Of a stretch of 64,000 nt of DNA, positions 8,861 to 17,596 are shown in pieces. Origin of the DNA: a bacterium (GTDB taxonomy: Bacteria > Bacillota > Clostridia > Lachnospirales > Lachnospiraceae); assembly GCA_023664305.1 (NCBI GenBank), contig JAMPFT010000002.1, positions 1-64,000 on the forward strand. The letters run 5' to 3'. How positions within the stretch are numbered: position 1 is the first letter of the stretch; each line of letters begins with the position of its first letter. The position numbers were made by a program, and so were the translations under genes. The notes below the pieces were generated by a model. The model was not told where the DNA came from. It ran no database searches and saw only the letters and a program-made list of their open reading frames with translations.

Positions 8861-9502
8861 ATGAAAATTTTATCGGTAAAGGATCCTGCTTTTGGGAAGT
8901 ACGGACGTGTGATTGACAATGTGGATTTTAGCGGGCTGGTGGAGGCGATGAAAAAGACGCCCGTCCCCGAGGGAGTGGCGTATGAACCCAGTATTCCCGA
9001 GCTGGAGGCGCTTCCCGTGATGGCAAAGCTCTCTGAGGTCGTCTACGGCGAGATGCCGATTCAGATCGGCTACTGCAACGGTCATAACACGAAGCTGAAC
9101 GCGGTGGAGTATCACAGGGATTCCGAGATCAATGTCGCAGCCACGGACGCGATTTTGCTGCTGGGGATGCTGCAGGACGTGGAAGCGGATCATACCTATG
9201 ACACATCCAAAATCGAGGCCTTTCTTGTCCCGGCGGGAACCGGGGTGGAGGTATACGCTACGACGCTGCACTATGCGCCCTGCAGTGTGGAAGGCAGGGG
9301 ATTCCAGGTGGCGATCGTGCTGCCGAGAGGCACCAACTATCCGCTGAAGGCGGCGCATCCCCAGGCTTCGGGCGCTGTAGTTGACAACGAGGACTGCCTG
9401 ATCACCGCGGTGAACAAATGGCTGATCGGCCATCCGGAGGGCGGCCTGAAGGAAGGCAGCTTCCTGGGACTCAAGGGGAAGAATCCGGACATCACAGAAT
9501 GA
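8861..9502 (+). CDS. DUF4867 family protein
   Basis: A 213-residue soluble protein with a cupin-like beta-rich core; the EYHRDSEINVA and THDT-like 'DHTYDTSKIEAFLVPAGTGVEVYATTLHYAP' region contains His and Glu residues arranged as in metal-binding cupins (quoted in parts: EYHRDSE and TTLHYAP). AAGGAAGAGG precedes the ATG. It is sandwiched between a sugar kinase and a sugar isomerase, which points to a sugar-processing role such as mutarotase, epimerase or isomerase. No biochemical function for the family is known to me. Confidence 0.75.
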   Translation: MKILSVKDPAFGKYGRVIDNVDFSGLVEAMKKTPVPEGVAYEPSIPELEALPVMAKLSEVVYGEMPIQIGYCNGHNTKLNAVEYHRDSEINVAATDAILLLGMLQDVEADHTYDTSKIEAFLVPAGTGVEVYATTLHYAPCSVEGRGFQVAIVLPRGTNYPLKAAHPQASGAVVDNEDCLITAVNKWLIGHPEGGLKEGSFLGLKGKNPDITE

Positions 9503-9515
9503 TTTGAAAAACAGG

Positions 9516-9544
9516 TGGAAACCGACGGCAAAAACAGTTATAAT
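9516..9544 (+). promoter_or_regulatory. Possible internal promoter before the isomerase gene
   Basis: TGGAAA at 9516-9521 and a perfect TATAAT at 9539-9544 with a 17-base spacer lie in the 114-base gap before the isomerase gene. The weak -35 makes this provisional. Confidence 0.45.
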
Positions 9545-9616
9545 AAAGACAGAAATTTTGGCATGCCTCAGGCGGCCTTAATGAGTATGGAATCTAAAAA
9601 ACAGGAGGAACAAGAC

Positions 9617-11101
9617 ATGAACAATTTACCCCAGGTAAAAATCGGCATCGTCGCTGTCAGCCGCGACTGCTTCCCGGAAAGTCTGTCCGTGAACAGAAGA
9701 AAGGCTCTGGTAAAGGCTTATACGGACAAGTACGGCGCAGCTGACATCTATGAGTGCCCGATCTGTATCGTCGAGAGCGAGATCCATATGGTGCAGGCTC
9801 TTGAGGATATCAAGAAGGAAGGCTGCAATGCGCTCTGCGTATATCTTGGGAACTTCGGCCCCGAGATTTCCGAGACGCTTCTTGCAAAGCATTTTGACGG
9901 GCCTTCCATGTTCATCGCCGCTGCGGAGGAGAGCCAGGCGGATCTGATGGACGGCCGCGGCGACGCATACTGCGGTATGCTGAACGCAAGCTATAACCTG
10001 AAGCTGCGCAACATCAAGGCTTATATCCCCGAGTATCCGGTGGGAACCGCCGAGGAATGCGCGGATATGATCAATGAGTTCGTGCCCATTGCGAGGGCGA
10101 TCGTAGGCTTAAACAGCTTAAAGATCATTTCCTTCGGCCCCAGACCTTTGAATTTCCTGGCATGTAACGCGCCTGTGAAGCAGCTTTACAATCTGGGCGT
10201 GGAGATCGAGGAGAACTCTGAGCTGGATCTGTTCGAAGCCTTCAACAAGCATGCGGGAGACGAGAGAATCCCTGCGAAGGTTGCGGAGATGGCTGAGGAG
10301 CTGGGCGCAGGCAATAAAAAGCCCGAGGTTCTGGAGAAGCTGGCGCAGTATGAGCTGACACTGCTTGACTGGGTGGAGGAGCACAGAGGGTATCGCAAGT
10401 ACGTTGCGATCGCTGGTAAGTGCTGGCCTGCGTTCCAGACGCAGTTCGGATTCGTTCCCTGCTATGTAAACAGCCGTCTCACCGGTATGGGAATCCCCGT
10501 ATCCTGCGAGGTTGATATTTACGGCTGCCTGAGCGAGTTCATCGGCACCTGCGTGAGCCAGGATGCCGTTACCCTGCTTGACATCAACAATTCCGTGCCT
10601 GCGGATATGTTTAAGGAGTCTATCGAGGGCAAGTTCGGCTATACGCACAAGGATACCTTCATGGGCTTCCACTGCGGAAACACCTGCTCCAAAAAGCTGG
10701 CCTTCTGCGAGATGAAGTATCAGAAGATCATGGCGAGAAATCTGCCCATCGAGGTGACCAACGGAACCCTGGAGGGAGATATCGCGCCCGGCGACATCAC
10801 ATTCTACCGTTTACAGTCCACCGCTGACTGCAAGCTTCGCGCTTACATCGCACAGGGCGAGGTGCTGAACGTACCGTCCAGATCCTTCGGCTCCATCGGC
10901 GTGTTCGCGATTCCCGAGATGGGACGCTTCTACCGCCATGTGCTGATCGAGAAGAATTATCCTCATCACGGCGCGGTAGCATTCGGCCACTTTGGAAAGG
11001 CTCTGTATGAGGTGTTCAAGTATGTCGGCGTTCCTGTAGAGGATTTGAACTACAATCAGCCGAAGTCTCTTCCTTACCCGACGGAGAATCCGTTCTGCTG
11101 A
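9617..11101 (+). CDS. L-fucose/L-arabinose isomerase-family protein
   Basis: A 494-residue protein of the COG2407 aldose isomerase superfamily. Residues 1-150 form the Rossmann-like N-terminal part, and the metal centre is visible as Glu in SCEVDIYG and Asp in TLLDINN, with a late histidine cluster in PHHGAVAFGHF, matching the Glu/Asp/His triad of FucI. AGGAGG lies 8 bases before the ATG at 9617, which is preferred over an earlier in-frame ATG at 9515. It likely converts an aldose imported by the cluster into the ketose phosphorylated by the adjacent kinase. L-arabinose would fit the GH127 and GH51 enzymes nearby, but no epimerase (AraD) is seen. Confidence 0.83.
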   Translation: MNNLPQVKIGIVAVSRDCFPESLSVNRRKALVKAYTDKYGAADIYECPICIVESEIHMVQALEDIKKEGCNALCVYLGNFGPEISETLLAKHFDGPSMFIAAAEESQADLMDGRGDAYCGMLNASYNLKLRNIKAYIPEYPVGTAEECADMINEFVPIARAIVGLNSLKIISFGPRPLNFLACNAPVKQLYNLGVEIEENSELDLFEAFNKHAGDERIPAKVAEMAEELGAGNKKPEVLEKLAQYELTLLDWVEEHRGYRKYVAIAGKCWPAFQTQFGFVPCYVNSRLTGMGIPVSCEVDIYGCLSEFIGTCVSQDAVTLLDINNSVPADMFKESIEGKFGYTHKDTFMGFHCGNTCSKKLAFCEMKYQKIMARNLPIEVTNGTLEGDIAPGDITFYRLQSTADCKLRAYIAQGEVLNVPSRSFGSIGVFAIPEMGRFYRHVLIEKNYPHHGAVAFGHFGKALYEVFKYVGVPVEDLNYNQPKSLPYPTENPFC

Positions 11102-11181
11102 GAGAGGCGTAAGGCATAGCTGTCCGGGACGGGAAGCGTAAACCCCGGCAGCTGACTTTGATGCATGTTTTGATATGTGGT

Positions 11182-11222
11182 ATCCCTGCCTGATATTTTA
11201 TCGGGCGGGGATGTTTTATATT
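11182..11222 (+). terminator. Terminator of the isomerase operon
   Basis: Arms ATCCCTGCCTGAT and ATCGGGCGGGGAT pair over 13 positions with two G-T pairs around an ATTTT loop, followed by GTTTTATATTT. Confidence 0.75.
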
Positions 11223-11251
11223 TGACAGGTTTCGGATGCAACCCCGGCATT

Positions 11252-13351
11252 TCAAGACCGAACGCAGCAGATCCCTTCCTCACCGTCCTGCCCGGGAAGA
11301 AACGGGCTCGGTTCCCCGCTGTGCAGGAGAGTCAGCCGGTGTATGGCCCGGGTGCAGGCTACATACAGCAGGTTCCTTTCGTATTCCGAGCGGTAATTTT
11401 TACAGTCTGCCTCCGGAATAATTACCTCGTCAAATTCCAGGCCCTTTGACAGGAAGACGGAAGAAATCATGACGCCGCCGTAAAACTCTGCGCTGTCAAA
11501 GTCCAGCAGATGCAGGATTTTGCCGTCCGCGATCCGCCTTTTCAGCCAGAGGTACAAAAGCTTTGCCTGATCGTGGCTTTTACAAAGCAGACCAAGCTTT
11601 GCGCCGGGGTTTTCCTCTATTGTCCTTTGGATCAGACGCAGCGCCGTTTCCCGTTCCTGTTCCGCATCCCGGCAGGCGACGACGGCGGGCAGCTCTCCAT
11701 GGCGCAGCACCGGCTCCAGGAAGATGTCCGGGCGGATGCGGCCCGCAAACTCCATGATCTCAAAGGTGGAACGGTAGCTTTTGGTAATCTCCGTCACCTG
11801 TGCCGCCGGATACAGCTCTTTCAGGAAGGCAGGAGAGCTTTGCGCAAAGGGCATGACGTTTTGGGAGAAATCTCCCAGAATCGTCTTCCGGCAGCGGTAT
11901 AATTTGTTGATGACGGCGTACTGGATCGGGGTATAATCCTGCATCTCGTCGATAATCAGGTGCCTGATATCCGGGTTTCCGGCGCCGCCCTCCAGATACA
12001 GGCGCACATAAACCAGAGGAAAGACATCGGCGCTTTCCAACGGCTGTCCCTCCCGACGGAGGAACAAATCCTCCCGTCCGAGCCAGGTATAGAAATTTTG
12101 GTACAGCGTCAAAGGGTCGTTATACCGAAACCGGCAGGTCAGCCAGTCCAGAATTTCATTTTTGGGCGGACAGTATTTTCGTTCGGCCCTGCGGCTTCTG
12201 ATTTCACCTGCGATCATGCCTGCGGTCTCCCACAGTCTCTGCCTTACGGGAAGGGCGGTCTGCCGGGAGAGACATTTGCCGATGAACTCCCTGTCTACGA
12301 CGCCGTCTCTGTATACATAGTCCTGAACGGTAAAATAATGCCTGTCACAGTAATCGAAATATTCCTTCAGTCTGCGGACAAATTCGGGGGAAGCTTTAAA
12401 GGAAGTCCGCTCCGCCCAGGCGCTGTCCTTTGCGCCCGGGAAACGGTTTAACTGAGCGGCAAAGGGCTCTGCCACAAGATCCGTCGGCAGAAAGGGAGCG
12501 GCGACGTCCTCCATGGATAGGCTTCGCACGGTTTCCTCGCCCAGCTCCGGCAGCACCTCGGAGATATAATCCATAAAGATACCGTTGGGCGAAATAATCA
12601 GAAAATTTTTTGAGGTAATCTCATTTTTGAAACGGTACAAATAATAGGCGATTCTGTGCAGGGCGACGGAGGTTTTTCCGGAGCCTGCCACCCCCTGCAC
12701 AATCAGGGTATCCGCCGATTCATCCCGAATCAGACGGTTTTGTTCCTTTTGGATGGTGGTGACGATGTCTCTCATTCTGCGGTCCGATTCCCGGGACAGC
12801 TCCTGCTGCAGCAGGTCGTCCGTGATGGTAAGTCCGGACTCCAGGGCATATTCCAGAACCCCCTTTTTGATTTTATACTGACGCTTACAGCCAAGGACGC
12901 CCGCTATTCTGCCGGAGGGCGCGTCATACCAGGCGTCGCCCTGTTCAAATTCGTAATACATGCTGGCTACGGGCGCCCGCCAGTCAAACACCTGATAAGA
13001 GCTTTTGGCGTCCCAAAAGGAATATTTTCCGATATAAATTTTCATGATTTCCGTGTCTTCCAAGGGCTGAAAATCGATTCTGGAAAAATAAGGGGAATCC
13101 ATCATGCTTAAAATCCGGCGGAACTGCTTTTTGGCTGTTTCGCCGGTGTTCACCAGTTCCTTCAGAAAAAGCTCATGAAAGTTGGTTTCGTATTCGTCAA
13201 ATTCCCACTGGTGTTCCCAGAAATATTTCAGAGATTCATGGGAACCGGCGGCGTAGTAGTCCATGTGGTTTAAGAGCTTATCCGCCGTCCTGCGCAGCTC
13301 TGCTTCCAGACCCTGTAAATATTCTTTTTCTTCCGACAGGTTGATTGGCAT
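11252..13351 (-). CDS. helD: HelD-type UvrD-like ATPase/helicase
   Basis: A 699-residue superfamily 1 protein of the HelD group, which binds RNA polymerase and recycles stalled complexes; some relatives confer rifamycin tolerance. It starts with the helical N-terminal arm (EKEYLQGLEAEL, residues 7-60), has Walker A GVAGSGKTS at residues 220-228, the Walker B/Q region LIIDEMQDYTPIQ, and the SF1 motif TKSYRST. AGGAGGG is positioned upstream of the ATG. The extended, structured leader on its 5' side is described separately. Convergent with the isomerase operon. The alternative is a generic UvrD helicase, but length and N-terminal arm favour HelD. Confidence 0.88.
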   Translation of the reverse strand: MPINLSEEKEYLQGLEAELRRTADKLLNHMDYYAAGSHESLKYFWEHQWEFDEYETNFHELFLKELVNTGETAKKQFRRILSMMDSPYFSRIDFQPLEDTEIMKIYIGKYSFWDAKSSYQVFDWRAPVASMYYEFEQGDAWYDAPSGRIAGVLGCKRQYKIKKGVLEYALESGLTITDDLLQQELSRESDRRMRDIVTTIQKEQNRLIRDESADTLIVQGVAGSGKTSVALHRIAYYLYRFKNEITSKNFLIISPNGIFMDYISEVLPELGEETVRSLSMEDVAAPFLPTDLVAEPFAAQLNRFPGAKDSAWAERTSFKASPEFVRRLKEYFDYCDRHYFTVQDYVYRDGVVDREFIGKCLSRQTALPVRQRLWETAGMIAGEIRSRRAERKYCPPKNEILDWLTCRFRYNDPLTLYQNFYTWLGREDLFLRREGQPLESADVFPLVYVRLYLEGGAGNPDIRHLIIDEMQDYTPIQYAVINKLYRCRKTILGDFSQNVMPFAQSSPAFLKELYPAAQVTEITKSYRSTFEIMEFAGRIRPDIFLEPVLRHGELPAVVACRDAEQERETALRLIQRTIEENPGAKLGLLCKSHDQAKLLYLWLKRRIADGKILHLLDFDSAEFYGGVMISSVFLSKGLEFDEVIIPEADCKNYRSEYERNLLYVACTRAIHRLTLLHSGEPSPFLPGQDGEEGICCVRS

Positions 13352-13397
13352 TTGGGTTTCCCTCCTGATAAAATGTGGGTGATACTGTTCTTATCCG

Positions 13398-13548
13398 AAA
13401 GTGACGCTCCAGCCGTGTACAGGGCTTCTGCGGACGCGTTTGCACTCGGGTCGGCACATAGCGGACGCTATGCTCGAAAGTACCTCGCCAAGCGCCGATG
13501 TGCCTTTACGGTCCGCAGAAGCTCTGTACCCGGCCGGAGCCGGCGCTT
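13398..13548 (-). promoter_or_regulatory. Large palindromic leader element upstream of helD
   Basis: Left arm 13398-13435 and right arm 13511-13548 are imperfectly complementary over about 37 positions; the core GTACAGGGCTTCTGCGGAC pairs with GTCCGCAGAAGCTCTGTAC with one mismatch. The 75-base interior has further hairpins (CATAGCG/CGCTATG; GGCACAT/ATGTGCC). It lies between an extended -10 and the helD start, so it would form most of the helD 5' untranslated RNA. Confidence 0.65.
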
Positions 13549-13569
13549 AACAGAGTGAGTACAGTAGTG

Positions 13570-13578
13570 ATTATACCA
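13570..13578 (-). promoter_or_regulatory. Extended -10 promoter candidate for helD
   Basis: On the minus strand TGG precedes a perfect TATAAT (plus-strand ATTATA at 13570-13575). No good -35 is present, as is common for TGn-type promoters. It would give a leader of about 210 bases. Confidence 0.45.
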
Positions 13579-13677
13579 GTATAGTGTGGGAAGAGGCAGA
13601 TTACCAGACTTGATTTTTTCCCGGTTTTGTGGTAATATGTTAACATAGAAAAGAGTTGTGTCAACTTCTGATTCCAT

Positions 13678-13709
13678 GTGCGCTGAAGCGCACGAAATTA
13701 TGGTATAAT
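13678..13709 (+). promoter_or_regulatory. Palindrome plus extended -10 upstream of the MATE gene
   Basis: A 16-base palindrome GTGCGCTGAAGCGCAC (13678-13693) is followed after 10 bases by TATAAT (13704-13709) preceded by TGG. The palindrome occupies the place of a -35/spacer and looks like an operator. Transcription from here would run through a weak GGAG/CTCC hairpin with a T6 tract ending near 13771. Confidence 0.45.
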
Positions 13710-13825
13710 AAATATAAATCAAAGAGGCGGAGAGTCTATCCGAGCGGAAGCGGGTAAGGCTCCTTTTTTGTCGATTATTGACAGATTTTTTGCCCAAAAG
13801 GTTCCTTGATTGGCGAAAATGCACA

Positions 13826-13854
13826 TTGCGCTGTGAGCGGAATGTGGCTATACT
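13826..13854 (+). promoter_or_regulatory. Second promoter candidate for the MATE gene
   Basis: TTGCGC at 13826-13831 and TATACT at 13849-13854 are 17 bases apart. The 90-base leader that follows has a strong hairpin GCGCCGC/GCGGCGC (13880-13909) and a second one whose loop holds the purine-rich ribosome-binding site. The whole 600-base spacer 13352-13950 has no credible gene. Confidence 0.5.
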
Positions 13855-13950
13855 CTTAAGTCGGTGAGAATGCTAAAGTGCGCCGCCGGGTAATAGTCGG
13901 CTGCGGCGCGGAAATACACAGGCGAAAGACCGGAAGGGGACGGTAAGGCA

Positions 13951-15309
13951 ATGACGAAGGATATGACAAAGGGGCGGCCCATGAAGCTGATCTTGGGCTT
14001 TTCCATCCCGCTTTTGTTCGGGTTTTTGTTTCAGCAGTTTTATAATCTGGTAGATACGGTGATCGTGGGCAGATTTCTGGGGAAGGAGAATCTGGCGGCC
14101 GTGGGGGCCACCGGGTCGGTGAATTTTCTGATTATCGGCTTCTGCATGGGGATCTGCAGCGGTTTTTCCATCCCTGCCGCCCATAAATTCGGAGCGGGAG
14201 ACTACGGCGGCCTGCGCCGGGTAGTGGCAAACTGCGTCTGGCTGACCGTCTTTTTTGCGGCGGTGATGACGGTACTGACGACTTCGCTCTGCCGTTATAT
14301 TCTGATCGCGATGAGAACGCCGGAGAACATTATAGACGCCTCTTACTCGTATATCTGGGTCATCTTTCTGGGGATTCCGGTGACCTTTCTGTACAATATG
14401 ACCTCCGGCATTATCCGCGCTTTGGGAGACAGCAGGACGCCGGTGATCTTTTTGGTGATGTCTTCCTTTCTCAACATCGGTCTGGATCTGTTTTTTATTG
14501 TGAATCTGCACTGGGGCGTACAGGGGGCGGCATGGGCCACTCTGATCTCACAGGGGATATCGGGGCTGTGCTGTCTGGCGTTTATGAGAAAGAAATTTGA
14601 GATTCTGCAGATCAGGAAAGAAGAGTGGGCCTTTAACAGGCATCTGGCCGGTTCCCTCTGCGGTATGGGAATCCCCATGGGTCTGCAGTATTCCATCACC
14701 GCCATCGGCAGCGTCATCCTGCAGAGCGCTACCAATACGCTGGGCTCCGACGCGGTGGCCGCGGTGACGGCGGCAGGAAAGATCGGGGGCTTTCTGGCCT
14801 GTCCCTTTGACGCCATGGGTTCCACCATGGCTACCTACGGCGGCCAGAATATCGGAGCCGGGCGGCTGGACCGTGTGGGACAGGGCGTAAGAGACTGCGT
14901 GATTTTGGGGGCGGGATATTCCCTGATTGCCCTGAGCGTCAGCACCCTTCTGGGCAGAAAGCTGGCCTCCCTGTTTCTGGAGGCCTCGGAAGCGGCGATT
15001 ATCGACGATGTGAGGTTTTTCCTGATTATCTCCACGCTGTTTTATTTTCCGCTGGCTCTGGTGAACATTGTCCGCTTTACCATACAGGGCGTAGGATTCC
15101 CCATGTTTGCGATTCTGGCGGGAGTATTCGAGATGGCGGCAAGAGCCCTGACCGGATTTTTGCTGGTGCCGCGCATCGGCTTTACCGGCTCCTGTCTGGG
15201 CAGCCCCATCGCCTGGATTTTTGCGGATGCCTTTCTGATCCCGGCGTATTTTCATGTGAAGAAGGTGTTGGGGAAGCGGCTTAAGCTTCAGCCGGACAGC
15301 GGCGCTTAA
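13951..15309 (+). CDS. MATE-family efflux transporter
   Basis: A 452-residue membrane protein with twelve predicted helices and the MATE hallmark pattern LGFSIPLLFGFLFQQFYNLV followed by DTVIVGRFLG near residues 17-50, repeated in the second half (GLQYSITAIGSVILQ). It exports cationic or organic compounds by coupling to Na+ or H+. The second half lies near residues 230-440. A GGAAGGGG stretch precedes the ATG. Closest in feel to the MepA/NorM-like group frequent in Lachnospiraceae; the substrate cannot be told. Confidence 0.9.
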   Translation: MTKDMTKGRPMKLILGFSIPLLFGFLFQQFYNLVDTVIVGRFLGKENLAAVGATGSVNFLIIGFCMGICSGFSIPAAHKFGAGDYGGLRRVVANCVWLTVFFAAVMTVLTTSLCRYILIAMRTPENIIDASYSYIWVIFLGIPVTFLYNMTSGIIRALGDSRTPVIFLVMSSFLNIGLDLFFIVNLHWGVQGAAWATLISQGISGLCCLAFMRKKFEILQIRKEEWAFNRHLAGSLCGMGIPMGLQYSITAIGSVILQSATNTLGSDAVAAVTAAGKIGGFLACPFDAMGSTMATYGGQNIGAGRLDRVGQGVRDCVILGAGYSLIALSVSTLLGRKLASLFLEASEAAIIDDVRFFLIISTLFYFPLALVNIVRFTIQGVGFPMFAILAGVFEMAARALTGFLLVPRIGFTGSCLGSPIAWIFADAFLIPAYFHVKKVLGKRLKLQPDSGA

Positions 15310-15337
15310 GCTCTGCGGATTGTCCGGACGGCCGTAT

Positions 15338-17224
15338 CTACTCCTGCCCGCCTCCGATCTTTACCACTCTTCTGTCGTAGGTCACCAGCCCGTTTACCTC
15401 CTCCTCCACATCGGAAAGCTGGGTGTAGACGGCGCCGCTTAAGCCCTTCTCGATCAACGGGGTCAGCTGTCTGTCGATCAGCTGGCGGTATGCGGCGTCA
15501 AGCTCCGTCAGGGAGGCGTATTTTCGGTAGCCGAAGGCGCGGTCTACGGAGGAATGTCCGGCAATATGGCAGGCGTAGCCGCCGTACTCGCTGATAACAA
15601 AGGCACGTTTTTTGTCAGGCTTTACCTTCAGCGCGCGGAAATAGTTGTGGATGCTTTTGAAGTCTCCGCTTTTCTGGTCAAACCAGCCGCTGGCGTGATC
15701 TATGGGGCGGGTGGGATCCTGCCGTTTGATCTGTGCGGCGATCCGGGCCGCGTCAAACTGTCCCCAGCCCTCGTTAAAAGGCACCCAGACCGCAATGGAG
15801 GGCACGCTGTAGAGATGATCCACGGTGTCCCGGCATTCCTGTTCCCATTCCAGACGGCCTTCCCGGTCGGCGCGGGAGAAGAGTCTGTAGTGACGGTCCC
15901 TTGTGTGAAAGGCGGTGTTGGGAAATACGGTAGGAATATAACAGACGTAGGGCATACGGTAAGCTGTGCCGCCGTTGACCATATCCTGCCAGACGATCAT
16001 TCCCAGCCGGTCGCAGTGGTAGTACCAGCGCAGAGGCTCCACCTTGATGTGCTTGCGCAGCATATTAAAGCCTTTTCTTTTGGCCAGCCCGATGTCGTAG
16101 AGAAACGCTTCGTCGCAGGGCGCGGTCATAAGCCCGTCGGGCCAATAGCCCTGATCCAACAGGCCGTGCAGAAAATAGGGGCGGTGGTTTAAACAAAACC
16201 GCAGGATACCCTTTTCGTCGGGCTCCACGGAAAAGCAGCGCAGGGCAAAATAGCCGTGGACGGTATCGTTGTCGGCCATGACGGTAAAGCTGTAAAGATA
16301 AGGGGTTTCCGGAGTCCACAGACGGACGGAATCCTCCGGCAGGGTCAGCTGCAGCAGATGGGGAGCCACGGATTCCCGCCTGAGGGATACGCCGATCAGA
16401 GCGACGGTGCGTTCCCCGGGCCGCAGTCCCTTTCCCGAGGCGGATTTTCCGGAAGTCGTGGACCGGGAACGGTCCGCAGCCTTATAGACCGTACAGGATA
16501 CGGAGGCAAATTCCTGTGGAGACTGCAGCTCGACGGTGACGCAGTGATGATCGGGATCGGGCGTGATCTTCATGCTTTCGATATAATTGTCGGGCACCCA
16601 TTCATACCAGACGGTCTGCCAGATCCCGCTCTGGGCGGTGTAAAACATGCCGCCCCGCTGCAGCGTCTGCTTGCCTCTCGTATGCCAGGAGGTGTCGCTG
16701 ACGTCCCGCACCCGTACCTGAAGCAGCAGCGGTTCTTTGTCTGCGTAGTCCGTGATCTCTACGCTGAAGGGAAGGTAGCCGCCGGAATGGCTTGCCTCCT
16801 CCGTCCCGTTGCAATAAACGACGGCCTGCTGATCCACTGCCCCGAAACGCAGGATACAGCGCATACCCTTCTGCCGCAGGGCAAGCTCCTCGTCGGAGAA
16901 GGAGACGGTTCTTTCATACCAGAGATATTCGTCCGGCTTAAGCTGGCGTCCCACGCCGGAGAGCAGGGATTCGGGAGAAAAGGGAACCAGGATTTCTCCC
17001 TTTTGGGGCGCATCGCACTCCCCTGTTGCGGGAACGATCCAATAGCGCCATTTTCCGTTAAGGATGCGGTAATTATCCCGCTCCAGCTGAGGCCGTGGAT
17101 ATTCCGGCCAGACGTCTTCGGAACCCGTCTGCATCAGTTCTTCGCCCCAGGGCGTATAGAGGGGCTGAAGTGTGTCCTCCGGGTGTTCCTTCTGGATACT
17201 GTCAAGGGCTTCCTTTATTTTCAC
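15338..17224 (-). CDS. GH2 glycoside hydrolase
   Basis: A 628-residue protein with the sugar-binding jelly-roll (residues 55-210), immunoglobulin-like and TIM-barrel domains of glycoside hydrolase family 2. The catalytic acid/base is in WVPFNEGWGQ and the nucleophile in VISEYGG. It starts with GTG; GGAGG is 9-13 bases upstream. No signal peptide is present. The DRLGMIVWQDM signature is standard for beta-galactosidase/beta-glucuronidase relatives, but the short length and lack of LacZ C-terminal domains make the exact activity uncertain. A promoter with an extended TGC TATACT box faces it from 17271. Confidence 0.88.
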   Translation of the reverse strand: MKIKEALDSIQKEHPEDTLQPLYTPWGEELMQTGSEDVWPEYPRPQLERDNYRILNGKWRYWIVPATGECDAPQKGEILVPFSPESLLSGVGRQLKPDEYLWYERTVSFSDEELALRQKGMRCILRFGAVDQQAVVYCNGTEEASHSGGYLPFSVEITDYADKEPLLLQVRVRDVSDTSWHTRGKQTLQRGGMFYTAQSGIWQTVWYEWVPDNYIESMKITPDPDHHCVTVELQSPQEFASVSCTVYKAADRSRSTTSGKSASGKGLRPGERTVALIGVSLRRESVAPHLLQLTLPEDSVRLWTPETPYLYSFTVMADNDTVHGYFALRCFSVEPDEKGILRFCLNHRPYFLHGLLDQGYWPDGLMTAPCDEAFLYDIGLAKRKGFNMLRKHIKVEPLRWYYHCDRLGMIVWQDMVNGGTAYRMPYVCYIPTVFPNTAFHTRDRHYRLFSRADREGRLEWEQECRDTVDHLYSVPSIAVWVPFNEGWGQFDAARIAAQIKRQDPTRPIDHASGWFDQKSGDFKSIHNYFRALKVKPDKKRAFVISEYGGYACHIAGHSSVDRAFGYRKYASLTELDAAYRQLIDRQLTPLIEKGLSGAVYTQLSDVEEEVNGLVTYDRRVVKIGGGQE

Positions 17225-17270
17225 AGGCCGTTACCTCCGTCGTAAAAATGACATTATCTTTTCTAAAAAC

Positions 17271-17303
17271 AGTATAGCATAAAAGAATGATTTGTGATAT
17301 AGT
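17271..17303. promoter_or_regulatory. Divergent extended -10 promoters for the GH2 and ABC-F genes
   Basis: On the minus strand TGC precedes TATACT (17271-17276 on the plus map); on the plus strand TGA precedes TATAGT at 17298-17303. Neither has a good -35. The two -10 boxes are only 21 bases apart, so RNA polymerases would compete. Confidence 0.55.
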
Positions 17304-17380
17304 AAACCTGTAAAAAGCGTCTCTTCATGCTGTTTTTGGCTGTAAGAGAAATACTGATAAAAGAAAAACGGAGGGGAAAC

Positions 17381-17392
17381 ATGCGAAAATAA
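17381..17392 (+). CDS. Three-codon upstream ORF (Met-Arg-Lys) in the ABC-F leader
   Basis: ATG CGA AAA TAA is preceded by GGAGGGG at 17370-17376, an excellent ribosome-binding site. It sits about 70 bases into the leader of the ABC-F gene and before several hairpins. Such minimal upstream ORFs serve as ribosome-stalling sensors in attenuated ABC-F and related resistance genes; here this role is inferred from layout. Confidence 0.5.
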   Translation: MRK

Positions 17393-17404
17393 TCGGCTTT
17401 TGAG

Positions 17405-17547
17405 AACATGAAACGACGTTTGACGTAAGGAAGGCGCAGCCTTTTTTGTATTCATGTTGCCAAAAGCGGATTCTTTCCCATGTGTCCGCTCCTTTTGCAT
17501 TGCAGTAAGGAAACGCTTCCGAACGGCCGGTTTTACGGCCGGGAAGC
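17405..17547 (+). promoter_or_regulatory. Chain of leader hairpins before the ABC-F gene
   Basis: AACATGAA/TTCATGTT (17405-17458) encloses a terminator-like AAGGC/GCCTT hairpin with T6 (17431-17447). It is followed by CAAAAGCGGA paired with TCCGC...TTTTG (17461-17497) and by GCTTCC..CGGCCG paired with CGGCCG..GGAAGC (17515-17547). These alternatives fit an attenuation device. Confidence 0.6.
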
Positions 17548-17560
17548 TTTGCGGGACGGG

Positions 17561-17596
17561 ACGGTATCCCTGCGGCGGCAGGAGTACCGTCTTTTT
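17561..17596 (+). terminator. Leader terminator upstream of the ABC-F gene
   Basis: Arms ACGGTA (17561-17566) and TACCGT (17585-17590) with an inner CCTGC/GCAGG stem are followed by CTTTTT. It lies 125 bases before the ABC-F start and after the promoter, so it must be read through for expression. Confidence 0.7.

Noticed and set aside
7510-8919. 469-codon minus-strand frame opposite the xylulokinase
   Set aside because: Mirror of a well-conserved FGGY kinase; no family motifs and no start signal.
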